In this document: one piece after another, positions 11,991 through 11,992 of the stretch
How the letters are laid out: the number at the start of each line of letters is the position of its first letter
How positions within the stretch are numbered: the first letter of the stretch is position 1
From: Anaeroplasmataceae bacterium
GTDB taxonomy: Bacteria; Bacillota_I; Bacilli_A; Acholeplasmatales; Anaeroplasmataceae
Assembly: GCA_029050385.1 (NCBI GenBank)
Contig: JAIDMV010000222.1
Location: 1 to 11,992, forward strand
DNA length: 11,992 bases
Direction: 5' to 3'
Program-made: the position numbers and the translations under genes
The notes under the pieces: model-generated
Databases searched by the model: none
Seen by the model: only the letters and a program-made list of their open reading frames with translations
What the model was told of the DNA's origin: nothing

Positions 11991-11992
11991 TG

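Noticed and set aside
1..11992. CRISPR array, insertion sequence, prophage or attachment site
   Set aside because: No spaced direct repeats, transposase, integrase or terminal repeats were seen anywhere in the window.

Overview
The window reads as the chromosome of a low-GC Gram-positive bacterium (Firmicutes/Bacilli). Evidence: AT-rich sequence, strong AGGAGG-type ribosome binding sites, sigma-A promoters close to TTGACA/TATAAT, short hairpin-plus-T terminators, lipobox lipoproteins, a CIRCE heat-shock operator and a tRNA with encoded CCA. UGA is used as a stop (the barnase-like and barstar-like genes both end in TGA), so this is not the Mycoplasma code. A ClpB without its N domain, a potassium-dependent membrane pyrophosphatase and InlB-repeat lipoproteins would suit an uncultured gut-type Bacilli or Erysipelotrichia-like lineage; that placement is inference only.

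Layout, left to right. 1-89: terminator of the first gene. 90-780 (-): XRE-type regulator with a GyrI-like effector domain, broken by a one-base frameshift. 946-1521 (+): class I SAM methyltransferase. 1585-1878 (+): small three-helix membrane protein of unknown function. 1914-2369 (-): TspO/MBR protein. 2446-4548 (-): clpB without N domain, under a consensus promoter overlapped by a CIRCE element. 4720-4793 (+): tRNA-Cys(GCA) in its own unit, with a 13-bp helix joining leader to trailer. 4997-7258 (+): 753-aa lipoprotein with an InlB B-repeat and duplicated OB-fold-like modules. 7279-7545 and 7542-8204 (-): barstar-like protein and, overlapping just upstream, a lipoprotein carrying an InlB B-repeat and a complete barnase domain. 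8393-10480 (+): hppA, membrane pyrophosphatase. 10643-11074 (+): GNAT acetyltransferase. 11170-11895 (-): ZIP metal transporter. The right edge holds an extended -10 promoter for a gene outside the window.

Most genes are single units with their own promoter and terminator. The clear exception is the barnase/barstar pair, a two-gene operon with a 4-base ATGA overlap. It is the most interesting system here: a guanyl-specific RNase apparently exported and lipid-anchored behind a surface repeat, with its intracellular inhibitor translated straight after it. It faces, tail to tail across a shared terminator, another lipoprotein with the same signal-lipobox-InlB front end, so 4997-8204 is a small surface-lipoprotein locus. 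The other genes are housekeeping or stress functions (disaggregase, ion pumping, metal uptake) and do not form an obvious pathway.
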